A DNA stretch of 36,751 nucleotides from an uncultured Fusobacterium sp. (GTDB lineage Bacteria; Fusobacteriota; Fusobacteriia; Fusobacteriales; Fusobacteriaceae), in contig NZ_CAJKIS010000024.1 in the NCBI RefSeq assembly GCF_905200055.1, forward strand, positions 1-36,751, written 5' to 3'. Position 1 is the first letter of the stretch. Each line of letters starts with the position of its first letter. A model generated the notes under the pieces. That model searched no databases, was not told where the DNA came from, and was given only the letters and a program-made list of their open reading frames with translations. Position numbers and translations under genes: made by a program. This document shows, one piece after another, positions 24,911-32,910 of this stretch.

Positions 24911-26359
24911 ATGAGAGAATGGGAATCAGTTATAGGATTAGAAGTTCACCTTCAATTAAAAACAGGAACTAAAGTTTGGTGTGGTTGTAGTGCTGACTAT
25001 GACAATGCTGATGCTAACACTCATACTTGTCCAATCTGTTTAGGACACCCAGGTGCACTTCCTAAATTAAATAAAAAAGTTGTAGAATATGCAGTAAAAG
25101 GAGCTCTTGCTCTTAACTGTAAAATAAATAATGAGAGTAGTTTTGATAGAAAGAACTATTTCTATCCTGATACTCCCAAAAACTATCAAATTACTCAATT
25201 TGATAAATCTTATGCAGAAAAAGGATTTCTTGAATTTAGTTTAAATTCTGGAAGAATGGTAAAAGTTGGAATTACAAAAATTCAAATAGAAGAAGATGCT
25301 GCTAAATCAATTCATGCTGAACATGAATCACTTATCAACTACAATAGAGCATCTATACCTCTAATTGAGATTATATCTGAACCAGATATGAGATCATCAG
25401 AGGAAGCTTACGAGTACTTAAACACTTTAAAAAGTACAATAAAATATACTGGTATCAGTGATGTTTCTATGGAACTTGGTTCTTTAAGATGTGATGCTAA
25501 TATCTCTGTAATGGAAAAAGGATCTAAAGTTTATGGAACTAGAGTAGAGGTTAAAAACCTTAACTCTTTCAAAGCTGTTGCTAGAGCAATCGATTATGAG
25601 ATTGGAAGACAAATAGAAACTATTGAAAATGGTGGAGAGATTCACCAAGAAACTAGACTTTGGGATGAAGAATCTCAAACTACTAAAGTTATGAGAAGTA
25701 AAGAAGAAGCTATGGACTACAGATACTTCCCAGAACCAGATCTTCTAAAACTTGTTATCACTGATGAAGAAGTAGAAGCTATTAGAGAACTTATGCCAGA
25801 ATCTAAAACTGATAAATTAAATAGATTTATCAATGACTATAAGATTCCTGAATATGATGCTAATATTCTTTGTGAAGATATTGAACTTGCTGATTACTTT
25901 GAAGCAGTTACTAAAGTTTCTGGAAATCCAAAATTAAGTTCAAACTGGATAATGACAGAAGTTATGAGAAACTTAAAAGAAAAGAATATTACTATTGAAA
26001 ACTTCTCTATTTCTGCTGAACACCTTGGAGAGATCATAGCTCTTATTGAGAAAAATGTTATCTCTACAAAAATAGCTAAAGAGTTATTTGAAATAAAATT
26101 AACTGATGATAGAGCCCCTGAAGTTATTGTAAAAGAAAAGGGAATGGTTCAAGTTGCTGATACTGGAGCCATTGAAGCTATGATTGATGAAGTTATTGCT
26201 TCTAATGAAAAAATGGTAAATGACTATAAAAATTCAGATGAAGGAAGAAAACCAAGAGTATTAAAAGGACTTATTGGACAAGTTATGAAACTTTCTAAGG
26301 GTAAAGCAAATCCTGGAATGGTAACAGAATTAATGACTCAAAAATTAAGTAATCTTTAA
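24911..26359 (+). CDS. gatB: Asp-tRNA(Asn)/Glu-tRNA(Gln) amidotransferase subunit GatB
   Basis: This 482-residue subunit activates the carboxylate of mischarged tRNA and transfers ammonia to it. It starts with VIGLEVHLQLKTGTKVWCGC, followed by a zinc-type cysteine pattern (CGC and CPIC), then the kinase-like core FYPDTPKNYQITQFD and SLRCDANIS, and a helical YqeY/tail domain at about 330-482 that binds tRNA. The ATG at 24911 follows AAGGAG at 24897-24902. It ends the gatCAB operon, with a strong terminator after it. Confidence 0.97.
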   Translation: MREWESVIGLEVHLQLKTGTKVWCGCSADYDNADANTHTCPICLGHPGALPKLNKKVVEYAVKGALALNCKINNESSFDRKNYFYPDTPKNYQITQFDKSYAEKGFLEFSLNSGRMVKVGITKIQIEEDAAKSIHAEHESLINYNRASIPLIEIISEPDMRSSEEAYEYLNTLKSTIKYTGISDVSMELGSLRCDANISVMEKGSKVYGTRVEVKNLNSFKAVARAIDYEIGRQIETIENGGEIHQETRLWDEESQTTKVMRSKEEAMDYRYFPEPDLLKLVITDEEVEAIRELMPESKTDKLNRFINDYKIPEYDANILCEDIELADYFEAVTKVSGNPKLSSNWIMTEVMRNLKEKNITIENFSISAEHLGEIIALIEKNVISTKIAKELFEIKLTDDRAPEVIVKEKGMVQVADTGAIEAMIDEVIASNEKMVNDYKNSDEGRKPRVLKGLIGQVMKLSKGKANPGMVTELMTQKLSNL

Positions 26360-26372
26360 TAAGTAAAAAAAT

Positions 26373-26417
26373 AAAACAGAACTAATTTTCTTGTTTAAAA
26401 AGTTAGTTCTGTTTTTT
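26373..26417 (+). terminator. Rho-independent terminator of gatCAB
   Basis: AAAACAGAACTAA (26373-26385) pairs over 13 bases with TTAGTTCTGTTTT (26403-26415), followed by more T. Confidence 0.92.
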
Positions 26418-26431
26418 ATTATAACAAACAA

Positions 26432-26467
26432 AAAATGCCGAAAAGAGAAATACCCTTTTCAGCATTT
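26432..26467 (-). terminator. Terminator of the UPF0210/ACT operon
   Basis: On the minus strand, AAATGC-CTTTTC-type arms (26467-26455 with 26446-26434, one mismatch) are followed by a run of T. It is separate from the gatB terminator just upstream on the other strand. Confidence 0.75.
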
Positions 26468-26482
26468 GAAAATCTTTTAAAA

Positions 26483-27841
26483 TTAGTTTTTAAAGCTGTG
26501 GATAGGAGCAGGAACTCTTCCACCTCTATTAACAAATTTTTCACAACTAAATTTATTAACAGCCATTATTGGAGCATATCCTAAAAGTCCACCAAATTCA
26601 ACTTGATCTCCTACATCTTTTCCAACTACAGGAATAAGTCTTGCTGCAGTTGTTTTATTGTTTACCATTCCAATTGCTGCTTCATCAGCTATAATTCCTG
26701 AAATAGTTGCTGCTGATGTATTTCCAGGGATAGCAATCATATCAAGTCCAACTGAACATACACAAGTCATAGCTTCAAGTTTTTCTAATGTAAGTGCTCC
26801 TAATTCTGCAGCTTCAATCATAGCATGGTCTTCACTTACAGGGATGAAAGCTCCACTTAGTCCTCCAACATATGAAGATGCCATAACTCCACCTTTTTTA
26901 ACATTGTCATTAAGAATAGCAAGTGCAGCAGTTGTTCCTGGTGCTCCAGCTTGTTCTAATCCCATTTCTTGGAATATTTCTGCAATACTATCTCCAACAG
27001 CAGGAGTAGGTGCTAGTGATAAATCTATAATTCCAAAAGGAACATTTAATCTTTTTGAAGCTTCTTGAGCTACTAATTGCCCAACTCTTGTTATTTTGAA
27101 TGCAGTTTTCTTAACTACTTCACAAAGAGTTTCAAAATCAGCATCTCTAGCCTCTGTAAGAGCTTTTTTAACAACTCCAGGTCCACTAACTCCAACGTTA
27201 ATTACACAGTCAGCTTCTCCAACTCCATGGAATGCTCCAGCCATAAATGGGTTATCTTCAACTGCATTACAGAACACTACAAATTTAGCACAACCAATAC
27301 TATCTCTATCTTTTGTAAGTTCAGCAGTTTCTTTTATAATTTCTCCCATTTTTTTAACTGCATTCATATTTAATCCATTTCTTGAAGTTCCTATATTAAC
27401 AGATGAACATACTCTTTCAGTTACTGCAAGTGCTTCTGGGATAGAATCAAGAAGAATTCTATCAGATGGAGTACATCCTTTTTGTACAAGAGCAGAGAAT
27501 CCACCTATAAAGTTAACTCCACAAGCTTCAGCAGCTTTATCTAAAGTTTTAGCAATACTTACATAAGAATCTGTTTTACATCCTGCTGCAGCTATTGCAA
27601 TAGGAGTTACAGATATTCTTTTGTTTACAACTGGTATTCCAAAATGTTTTGCAATTTCATCTCCAACTTTTACTAAGTCTTTAGCATAAGTTGTTATTTT
27701 TTTATATATATTTTCGTTAAATTTATTTATATCTGGATCAGCACAATCTATCAGACTAATACCCATAGTTATAGTACGTACATCAAGATTCTCTTCAGCA
27801 ATCATTCTATTTGTTTCTTGAATCTCCACTCTGGAAATCAT
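26483..27841 (-). CDS. UPF0210 (PFL) family protein, DUF711
   Basis: This 452-residue cytoplasmic protein belongs to the PFL/DUF711 (UPF0210) family, whose fold is related to pyruvate formate-lyase barrels. The glycyl-radical loop (typical RVxGY) of true PFLs is not visible, so it is not expected to be a PFL enzyme. Family traits seen are ETNRMIAEENLDVRTITMGI at the N-terminus, many small-residue-rich helices, and a conserved GCKTDSYVSIA. The ATG at 27841 follows AGGAGG. It sits 35 bases downstream of an ACT-domain gene of UPF0237, its usual partner across bacteria; the ACT protein probably binds a small ligand and regulates it. Function remains unknown. Confidence 0.88.
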   Translation of the reverse strand: MISRVEIQETNRMIAEENLDVRTITMGISLIDCADPDINKFNENIYKKITTYAKDLVKVGDEIAKHFGIPVVNKRISVTPIAIAAAGCKTDSYVSIAKTLDKAAEACGVNFIGGFSALVQKGCTPSDRILLDSIPEALAVTERVCSSVNIGTSRNGLNMNAVKKMGEIIKETAELTKDRDSIGCAKFVVFCNAVEDNPFMAGAFHGVGEADCVINVGVSGPGVVKKALTEARDADFETLCEVVKKTAFKITRVGQLVAQEASKRLNVPFGIIDLSLAPTPAVGDSIAEIFQEMGLEQAGAPGTTAALAILNDNVKKGGVMASSYVGGLSGAFIPVSEDHAMIEAAELGALTLEKLEAMTCVCSVGLDMIAIPGNTSAATISGIIADEAAIGMVNNKTTAARLIPVVGKDVGDQVEFGGLLGYAPIMAVNKFSCEKFVNRGGRVPAPIHSFKN

Positions 27842-27876
27842 ATTAATTTTCCTCCTATAAACCCTTTATTTAATAA

Positions 27877-28146
27877 TTAGATACGGTGCATACAATTAAA
27901 GATATCTTCATGTTGCATTGAAACAATAACACCTAGCTCTTTTCCTATTCCTTTTAGCTCTTCAGCAGCTACTTCCATAGGTTTTGATATTTTAGAAATA
28001 TCAACTATCATCATCATATTAAAATATCCATCTACAATAGTTTGAGAAATATCAAGGATATTTATATTTACCTCTGATAAATAAGCACATGTTTTAGCTA
28101 TGATACCTACTTTATCCTTACCAAATACAGTAATAACACACTTCAT
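27877..28146 (-). CDS. ACT domain-containing protein, UPF0237
   Basis: This 89-residue protein is a single ACT domain. It starts with a VITVFGKDKVGIIAKTCAYL strand-helix that carries the ligand-binding Gly, followed by NINILDISQTI and YFNMMMIVDIS. Single ACT proteins of this family are usually encoded with UPF0210, as here, and are thought to sense amino acids. The ATG at 28146 has AGGAGGAAG upstream. It is the first gene of the operon. Confidence 0.9.
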   Translation of the reverse strand: MKCVITVFGKDKVGIIAKTCAYLSEVNINILDISQTIVDGYFNMMMIVDISKISKPMEVAAEELKGIGKELGVIVSMQHEDIFNCMHRI

Positions 28147-28382
28147 TTTCTTCCTCCTGAAATTTTTAATTTATATGAATAGTTTTTGAACAACTTTGAA
28201 ATATTATTTTATTATAGCAAAAAATATGATTTTTTACAACGAAAAAAGGATTTTACTAAAAAAAATTTTTTTGTTTTTTTTCTAAAACTATCTTTAAACT
28301 TTAAAAGTAATTATATAAATTATTTTGTCAAATATTTCAACCTTTTTGTAACATAATTGTCACATTGTATTGTTATATTAAG

Positions 28383-28470
28383 ACTATAAAATCTTTCCCC
28401 AAGATGTTTTAATATATAGTTTTAGGAAATAGGATAATTTGAAGAGATGTCAAATTATCCTATTTTTCTT
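28383..28470 (+). ncRNA. Candidate small RNA: two hairpins ending in a terminator
   Basis: In the 389-base gap before the DUF4438 gene, a first hairpin has outer arms ACTATA (28383-28388) and TATAGT (28415-28420) and an inner stem (ATCTT with AAGAT, and A/T pairs) closing a C-rich loop TCCCC at 28396-28400. A second, perfect 15-bp stem (28427-28441 with 28451-28465) is followed by T-rich sequence and looks like an intrinsic terminator. Upstream, TTGTAA (28346-28351) and TATTGT (28368-28373) are 16 bases apart, a weak promoter. No gene lies between promoter and terminator. The rest of the gap is A/T-rich with nothing further recognised. Confidence 0.5.
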
Positions 28471-28497
28471 TACATAAAAAAAAATATATATTAAAAT
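28471..28497 (+). promoter_or_regulatory. Possible promoter of the DUF4438 gene
   Basis: TTTACA (28470-28475 region) and a TATATT-like -10 (about 28489-28494) lie just after the candidate sRNA terminator and 40-70 bases before the gene. The A/T-rich run makes exact -10 placement uncertain. Confidence 0.35.
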
Positions 28498-28535
28498 ATA
28501 TTAGAGAATCACTAAAAATATTTTAGGAGGATAAG

Positions 28536-29402
28536 ATGATAAAAACAAATAAAGAATTTTTAGTTAAACAATCAGTTGGAGGAAAGGTTCACAGTCCTAT
28601 TGTAGCTTCACCTTATAGAATTTCTAGAGATGGAATCCCTATGATACTTCCTGCTACTGGAGGAATTTCATATAATGTAAAAGTTGGAGATTCTTGCATG
28701 AAATGGATTGGAGACCATGTTGAGCCTGGAGTAAGTATTAGAAATGAAAATACAAATGAAAATAATGCTCTTATGTTACTTGGTTGCATAGGAAATGAAG
28801 CTAAGGTTATGTCAGGAGATGCAAAGGGAGCTACTGGTTTTGTAACTGGTGGACATGGTGGTATTGAGCATACATTAGTATATTTTGATGATGAAACTTT
28901 AGAAAAATTAAATATAGATGATAAAATTTTAGTTAAAGCTTTTGGACAAGGATTAAAAATAGAAGGATTTGATGATATAGTTTGTATGAATATAGATCCA
29001 GAACTTTTAGAAAAAATGGATATCAGAGTTACTGAAGATGGATGCCTAGAAGTTCCAGTAGCTACAGAGATACCACCATATTTAATGGGTTCTGGTGTTG
29101 GAAGTTCAACAGCTTTCTCTGGAGATTATGATATTATGACCGGAGATAAAGAAGCAAATGAAAAATATGGTATCAATGAGTTAAGATTTGGAGATATAGT
29201 TCTTCTTCAAGATTGTAACAACTGCTTTGGAAGAGATTACTTGAAAGGATCTGTTACTATTGGGGTTGTAGTTCACAGCGACTGTGTAAAAGCTGGACAT
29301 GGACCTGGAGTAACAGCTATAATGAGCTGCCCTACTTCTAAAATTAAAGGAAGAAAAGATAAAAACGCTAATATAGCTTATTATATGAATGTTATGAGAT
29401 AA
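28536..29402 (+). CDS. DUF4438 domain-containing protein
   Basis: This 288-residue cytoplasmic protein fits the DUF4438 family, which is small and largely anaerobe-restricted, with a solved Thermotoga member of unknown function. Gly-rich segments stand out: GGISYNVKVGDSCMKW, TGFVTGGHGGIEH, and GSGVGSSTAFSGDYDIM. Several Cys/His residues occur (CNNCFGRDYLKG, HSDCVKAGHGPG), which might bind metal. The ATG at 28536 has AGGAGG at 28524-28529. It is monocistronic with its own terminator. No operon partner helps to assign a role. Confidence 0.8.
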   Translation: MIKTNKEFLVKQSVGGKVHSPIVASPYRISRDGIPMILPATGGISYNVKVGDSCMKWIGDHVEPGVSIRNENTNENNALMLLGCIGNEAKVMSGDAKGATGFVTGGHGGIEHTLVYFDDETLEKLNIDDKILVKAFGQGLKIEGFDDIVCMNIDPELLEKMDIRVTEDGCLEVPVATEIPPYLMGSGVGSSTAFSGDYDIMTGDKEANEKYGINELRFGDIVLLQDCNNCFGRDYLKGSVTIGVVVHSDCVKAGHGPGVTAIMSCPTSKIKGRKDKNANIAYYMNVMR

Positions 29403-29405
29403 AAA

Positions 29406-29453
29406 TAAAAGCTATTGCAAATTAACTAAAGTGTTAGTTTGTAATAGCTTTTT
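29406..29453. terminator. Bidirectional terminator
   Basis: AAAAGCTATT (29407-29416) pairs with AATAGCTTTT (29443-29452), with further pairing inside. It separates the DUF4438 gene and the convergent ComM-type gene. Confidence 0.85.
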
Positions 29454-29467
29454 CTATTCAAAGTTAT

Positions 29468-30970
29468 CTATTTTCTTCTAAATGAAAGAGCCTCCATCAA
29501 ATGAAAACGTTTTATCTCAATACTCTCATCTAAATCAGCTATTGTTCTAGCAGTTTTTAAAATTTTATCATAACCTCTAGCTGAAATTCCTAACATCTGA
29601 ACAGCACTTTTAAAATACTCTCTATCTTCTGGCAAAATCTTACAATATTTCTTTATATCTAAAGATGACATATTACTATTTAAAGTTTCATCATTTCCAA
29701 ACCTTTCTCTTTGGATCTTTCTAACCTTTATAACCCTTTTTCTAATCTCTTCTGAACTCTCTGCAACAGAACTATTCATAAGCTCATCTTCTGATAATCT
29801 TCTCATCTCAATATGAATATCTATTCTATCCATAATAGGACCTGAAAGCTTTTTCATATATTTAGTAACTTCATGTTGAGAACAACTGCATTTACCCCCT
29901 TCAAAATAAAAGCCACATGGACAAGGGTTGCTCGTTCCTACTAATAAAAATTTGCTTGGAAAATTCACCTTATAGTGTGCCCTTGTTATAAAGATTTTTC
30001 CATCTTCTAATGGTTGACGTAAACTTTCTAATACACTTCTTGGAAACTCTGCTAACTCATCTAAAAGTAAAATTCCATTTGATGCTAAAGTTATCTCTCC
30101 AGGGCTTATCTTTTTTCCACCACCTATAATAGCTGTTGGTGAACTGGTATGGTGAGGAGCTCTAAAAGGACGTTTGTTAATAATAGGATTTTCACTATTT
30201 AACTCTCCAGCAACGCTATAAATTTTAGTACTTTGAATTATCTCATTTTCTGTCATAGGTGGTAAAATTGTTATCATTCTCTTTGCTAACATTGATTTTC
30301 CTGAACCTGGACTACCTATTAAAAGAATATTATGTCCACCTGCTGCTGCAATCTCCATCCCTCTTTTAGCTAGTGTTTGACCTTTTACCTCATTAAAATC
30401 AACTTTATACTCTATATTCAATTTTCTTTGAGGTTTTTCAAAAATAGGTTTAGTGTTATTACTTATAAAATCTGCTACCTCTTTTAAATGAGATACAGGA
30501 ATAATATCTATTCCCTCAATTAAACTAGCCTCTTCTAAATTTTCTAGAGGAAGGACAACACCTGTATAATTTTTTTCCTTAGCTAAAATCATACTATTTA
30601 TTATTCCTTTTATTCCTCTTACCTTTCCATCAAGGGATAGCTCTCCAAGAAAAATATAGTTATCTAAAACACTATTTTTATCTCTAATATATCCCATAGC
30701 CAACATTATTCCCACAGCTATTGGTAAGTCAAATTGAGCCCCCTCTTTTTTTATCCCTGCTGGGGATAGATTAACTATCATTCTTTTTGGTTCAACTTTA
30801 TAATCACAATTTTTCAGAGCTGTTTTTATTCTATCTTTACTTTCAGAAATAGCAGTATCTCCTAATCCTACTATTGAAAAAATAGGAAGTCCATTGCTAA
30901 TATCTATTTCTACTTCTATTAAGTAAGGTTCAACACCTAAATAACTAGAACTAAAAACTCTAATATTCAT
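29468..30970 (-). CDS. ComM/YifB family Mg-chelatase-like AAA+ ATPase
   Basis: This 500-residue protein has the full ComM/YifB plan: an N-terminal Lon-protease-like ChlI domain (MNIRVFSSSYLGVEPYLIEVE, then LSPAGIKKEGAQFDLPIA), a central AAA+ ATPase with Walker A GSPGSGKSMLAKR and Walker B ILLLDELAEF, GTSNPCPCGF with the Cys motif, and a C-terminal domain. In naturally competent bacteria ComM is a hexameric helicase that promotes branch migration during transformation. Whether this organism is competent is not known. The ATG at 30970 follows GGGGGAAAAAAG. It is divergent from mntP. Confidence 0.93.
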   Translation of the reverse strand: MNIRVFSSSYLGVEPYLIEVEIDISNGLPIFSIVGLGDTAISESKDRIKTALKNCDYKVEPKRMIVNLSPAGIKKEGAQFDLPIAVGIMLAMGYIRDKNSVLDNYIFLGELSLDGKVRGIKGIINSMILAKEKNYTGVVLPLENLEEASLIEGIDIIPVSHLKEVADFISNNTKPIFEKPQRKLNIEYKVDFNEVKGQTLAKRGMEIAAAGGHNILLIGSPGSGKSMLAKRMITILPPMTENEIIQSTKIYSVAGELNSENPIINKRPFRAPHHTSSPTAIIGGGKKISPGEITLASNGILLLDELAEFPRSVLESLRQPLEDGKIFITRAHYKVNFPSKFLLVGTSNPCPCGFYFEGGKCSCSQHEVTKYMKKLSGPIMDRIDIHIEMRRLSEDELMNSSVAESSEEIRKRVIKVRKIQRERFGNDETLNSNMSSLDIKKYCKILPEDREYFKSAVQMLGISARGYDKILKTARTIADLDESIEIKRFHLMEALSFRRK

Positions 30971-31133
30971 CTTTTTTCCCCCTTAAAATCCTTTTATTTA
31001 ATTATAACTTTCTTTCTAGGAATAGGCTAATTTTTTATATGTAAATATTGTAATTATAAATTTTAAAGAGCTTTTAATTTTCTATAATATGTGTTATTCT
31101 ATAAAAAGAAATTGTGTAATTCAGGAGGGAAAA

Positions 31134-31703
31134 TTGAATATTTTACAAGTGATACTTATAGGAATTGGTTTATCTATGGATGCTTTTGCTATCTCTCTTT
31201 GTCATGGACTTTGTAAAAAAAATATTAGTCTAAATGATATTCTTCAACCTGCTATTATATTTGGAGGTTTTCAAGCATTGATGCCAATAATTGGATTTTT
31301 TATTGGAAGTATATTCAATGAAAAAATTTCTCAATATGGGAATATAATTGCATTTATAATTTTAGTCTACCTAGGAATAAATATGATTAAAGAAGCTAAA
31401 AGTGAAGAGAATGAAGAGTGTAGCTGTAAAACAGATAGAGAGAATAAGCTGAAAAATCTTTTATTTATGGGAATTGCTACTAGTATTGATGCTCTTGCTG
31501 TAGGATTCACTTTTTCATTAACAGAAGTAACTAATATCTATTTTCAAGGTTCAGTAATAGGAATAGTTACCTTTATTATTGCAGGATGTGGAGTTATTAT
31601 GGGACATAAATTTGGAACTCTTCTAGAGAGTAAGGCTCAATATTTAGGAGGAGCAATTTTAATTTTAATAGGAATAAAAACATTAATTGGAAACTTTTTA
31701 TAG
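31134..31703 (+). CDS. mntP: Manganese efflux pump MntP
   Basis: This inner-membrane protein has six predicted helices and exports Mn2+. Family residues are seen in GIGLSMDAFAISLCHG and GIATSIDALAVGFTFS, where the two helices carry the Asp that binds the cation. The start is taken at TTG 31134 because AGGAGGG at 31123-31129 is 4-5 bases upstream. An upstream in-frame ATG at 31089 would add 15 residues that do not resemble the family, and the shorter form (189 residues) matches the usual length. A yybP-ykoY-type Mn riboswitch is not apparent in the 160-base leader. The LysR gene follows by 17 bases. Confidence 0.9.
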   Translation: MNILQVILIGIGLSMDAFAISLCHGLCKKNISLNDILQPAIIFGGFQALMPIIGFFIGSIFNEKISQYGNIIAFIILVYLGINMIKEAKSEENEECSCKTDRENKLKNLLFMGIATSIDALAVGFTFSLTEVTNIYFQGSVIGIVTFIIAGCGVIMGHKFGTLLESKAQYLGGAILILIGIKTLIGNFL

Positions 31704-31720
31704 AGTTTTAGGAGGATAAA

Positions 31721-32596
31721 ATGACTTTAAGACACTTACAAATTTTTGTAGAAGTAGCAAAATGTGGAAAAATGAGCCAAGCTGCAACTAACTTATTTGT
31801 TTCTCAACCAACAGTAAGTCAAGCTATTGGAGAGTTAGAATCACATTACAATATTAAGTTATTTGAAAGATATCCTAAAACTCTTTCTATAACAGAAAAA
31901 GGAAAGATATTTTTAGAACAGGCTAAACATGTACTAGAAGCTTTTCACACTTTAGAAACTACTATTAAAAATCCTAATTATGAGTATACCCTAAATATAG
32001 GGGTAACTATAACAGTTGGAAGTTGTATTATCAGTGATATTCTAAAAGTATTTAAAGAAAAATATCCAAATATAAAGGTTAAAGTCTATGCCAATAATAC
32101 TAAAGTTATTGAAGAAAAATTATTAACAAATGAATTGGATATTGGATTAGTTGAGGGAATGATTAAAAGTTTTACACTGATAAGCAAACCTATTATAGAA
32201 GATAGACTTGTTTTAGTTTGTGGTAGTGAGCATCCTATTTTAAAGAAAGAAAATATAAGTTTACAAGATTTAGAAAATGAAGCCTTTCTTTTAAGAGAAG
32301 AGGGAAGTGGAACAAGAGAGCTTTTTATTAATTTTATGCACTCAAAGGGAGTAACTATTGATGTTACTTGGGAGTGTAGTAACCCTGCTGCAATAATTCA
32401 AGGAGTAATTAATAATCATGGACTCTCTGTAATATCAGCTAGATTAATTGAAAATGAATTAAAAAATGGTAAACTTCACATAATAAATATTGAAGATTTT
32501 CAATGGCCTCGTTCATTTAAGTTAGTTTATCATAAAAATAAGTATAAAAATACAGCTATAAAAAATTTTGTTGAAGTAGCTCAAGAATATAAGTAG
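31721..32596 (+). CDS. LysR-family transcriptional regulator
   Basis: This 291-residue regulator has a winged helix-turn-helix at the N-terminus (MTLRHLQIFVEVAKCGKMSQAATNLFVSQPTVSQAI) and a type-2 periplasmic-binding-like effector domain from about 90. It lies 17 bases after mntP and shares its transcript, with AGGAGG at 31710-31715. Downstream, after a terminator, lies the sulfur-redox gene set. Within LysR regulators, CysL/YeiE-type members respond to sulfur compounds and are encoded next to YeiH or sulfite genes, which makes these plausible targets. The effector domain is too divergent for me to name the ligand. Confidence 0.9.
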   Translation: MTLRHLQIFVEVAKCGKMSQAATNLFVSQPTVSQAIGELESHYNIKLFERYPKTLSITEKGKIFLEQAKHVLEAFHTLETTIKNPNYEYTLNIGVTITVGSCIISDILKVFKEKYPNIKVKVYANNTKVIEEKLLTNELDIGLVEGMIKSFTLISKPIIEDRLVLVCGSEHPILKKENISLQDLENEAFLLREEGSGTRELFINFMHSKGVTIDVTWECSNPAAIIQGVINNHGLSVISARLIENELKNGKLHIINIEDFQWPRSFKLVYHKNKYKNTAIKNFVEVAQEYK

Positions 32597-32607
32597 ATAT
32601 AATTTAA

Positions 32608-32655
32608 GCTACATCTTTTATCTTAAAAATATAAGGTAGGAGATGTAGTTTTTTT
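32608..32655 (+). terminator. Rho-independent terminator of mntP-lysR
   Basis: CTACATCT (32609-32616) pairs with AGATGTAG (32641-32648), with an inner 7-bp stem, then seven T at 32649-32655. Confidence 0.92.
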
Positions 32656-32727
32656 ATTTTATATAGGAAAAAAGCTTGTAATAAGATAGTTGATATTTTT
32701 AGTCATATTTGTTAAAAAATAAAGAAT

Positions 32728-32754
32728 TTTAATTATACAAATAGTATAATTAAA
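32728..32754. promoter_or_regulatory. 11-bp inverted repeat, candidate operator for the sulfur genes
   Basis: TTTAATTATAC (32728-32738) is exactly inverted as GTATAATTAAA (32744-32754) around a 5-base spacer. It is about 75 bases upstream of the -10 at 32831 and 157 before the CoA-disulfide reductase start. The spacing does not form the usual LysR T-N11-A box, so the binding protein is unknown. The rest of this 314-base gap contains a terminator on the left and a promoter on the right. Confidence 0.45.
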
Positions 32755-32827
32755 GAACAAAAAATCTGGTATTAGTTTTTCTTATATGAGGTATTTGATT
32801 TTCTTATTTTCATTATTTTAATAAAGG

Positions 32828-32836
32828 TGTTATAAT
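32828..32836 (+). promoter_or_regulatory. Extended -10 promoter of the CoA-disulfide reductase gene
   Basis: TG at 32828-32829, one base, then TATAAT at 32831-32836: an extended -10. No good -35 lies 17 bases upstream, consistent with an activated promoter. The start is 75 bases downstream. Confidence 0.6.
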
Positions 32837-32910
32837 TTACACTGAAATTTGTTGGAACAAATATGTTTTGTTAATTTTATTTTGACTTTATTATTGAGGG
32901 GGTTCTAAAT

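Noticed and set aside
27077..27566. Open reading frames of 98 and 156 codons on the plus strand
   Set aside because: They are antisense to the conserved UPF0210 gene, have no ribosome site, and reflect its codon bias.
28427..28470. Attenuator of the DUF4438 gene
   Set aside because: A second promoter candidate lies between the terminator and the gene, and no anti-terminator pairing was seen; an independent small RNA is the better fit but not proven.
30971..31133. Mn riboswitch (yybP-ykoY) before mntP
   Set aside because: The leader is A/T-rich with no visible conserved G/C-rich loops; not supported.
31089..31133. 15-residue N-terminal extension of MntP from ATG 31089
   Set aside because: The ribosome site AGGAGGG directs translation to TTG 31134, and the extension is polar and unlike the family.
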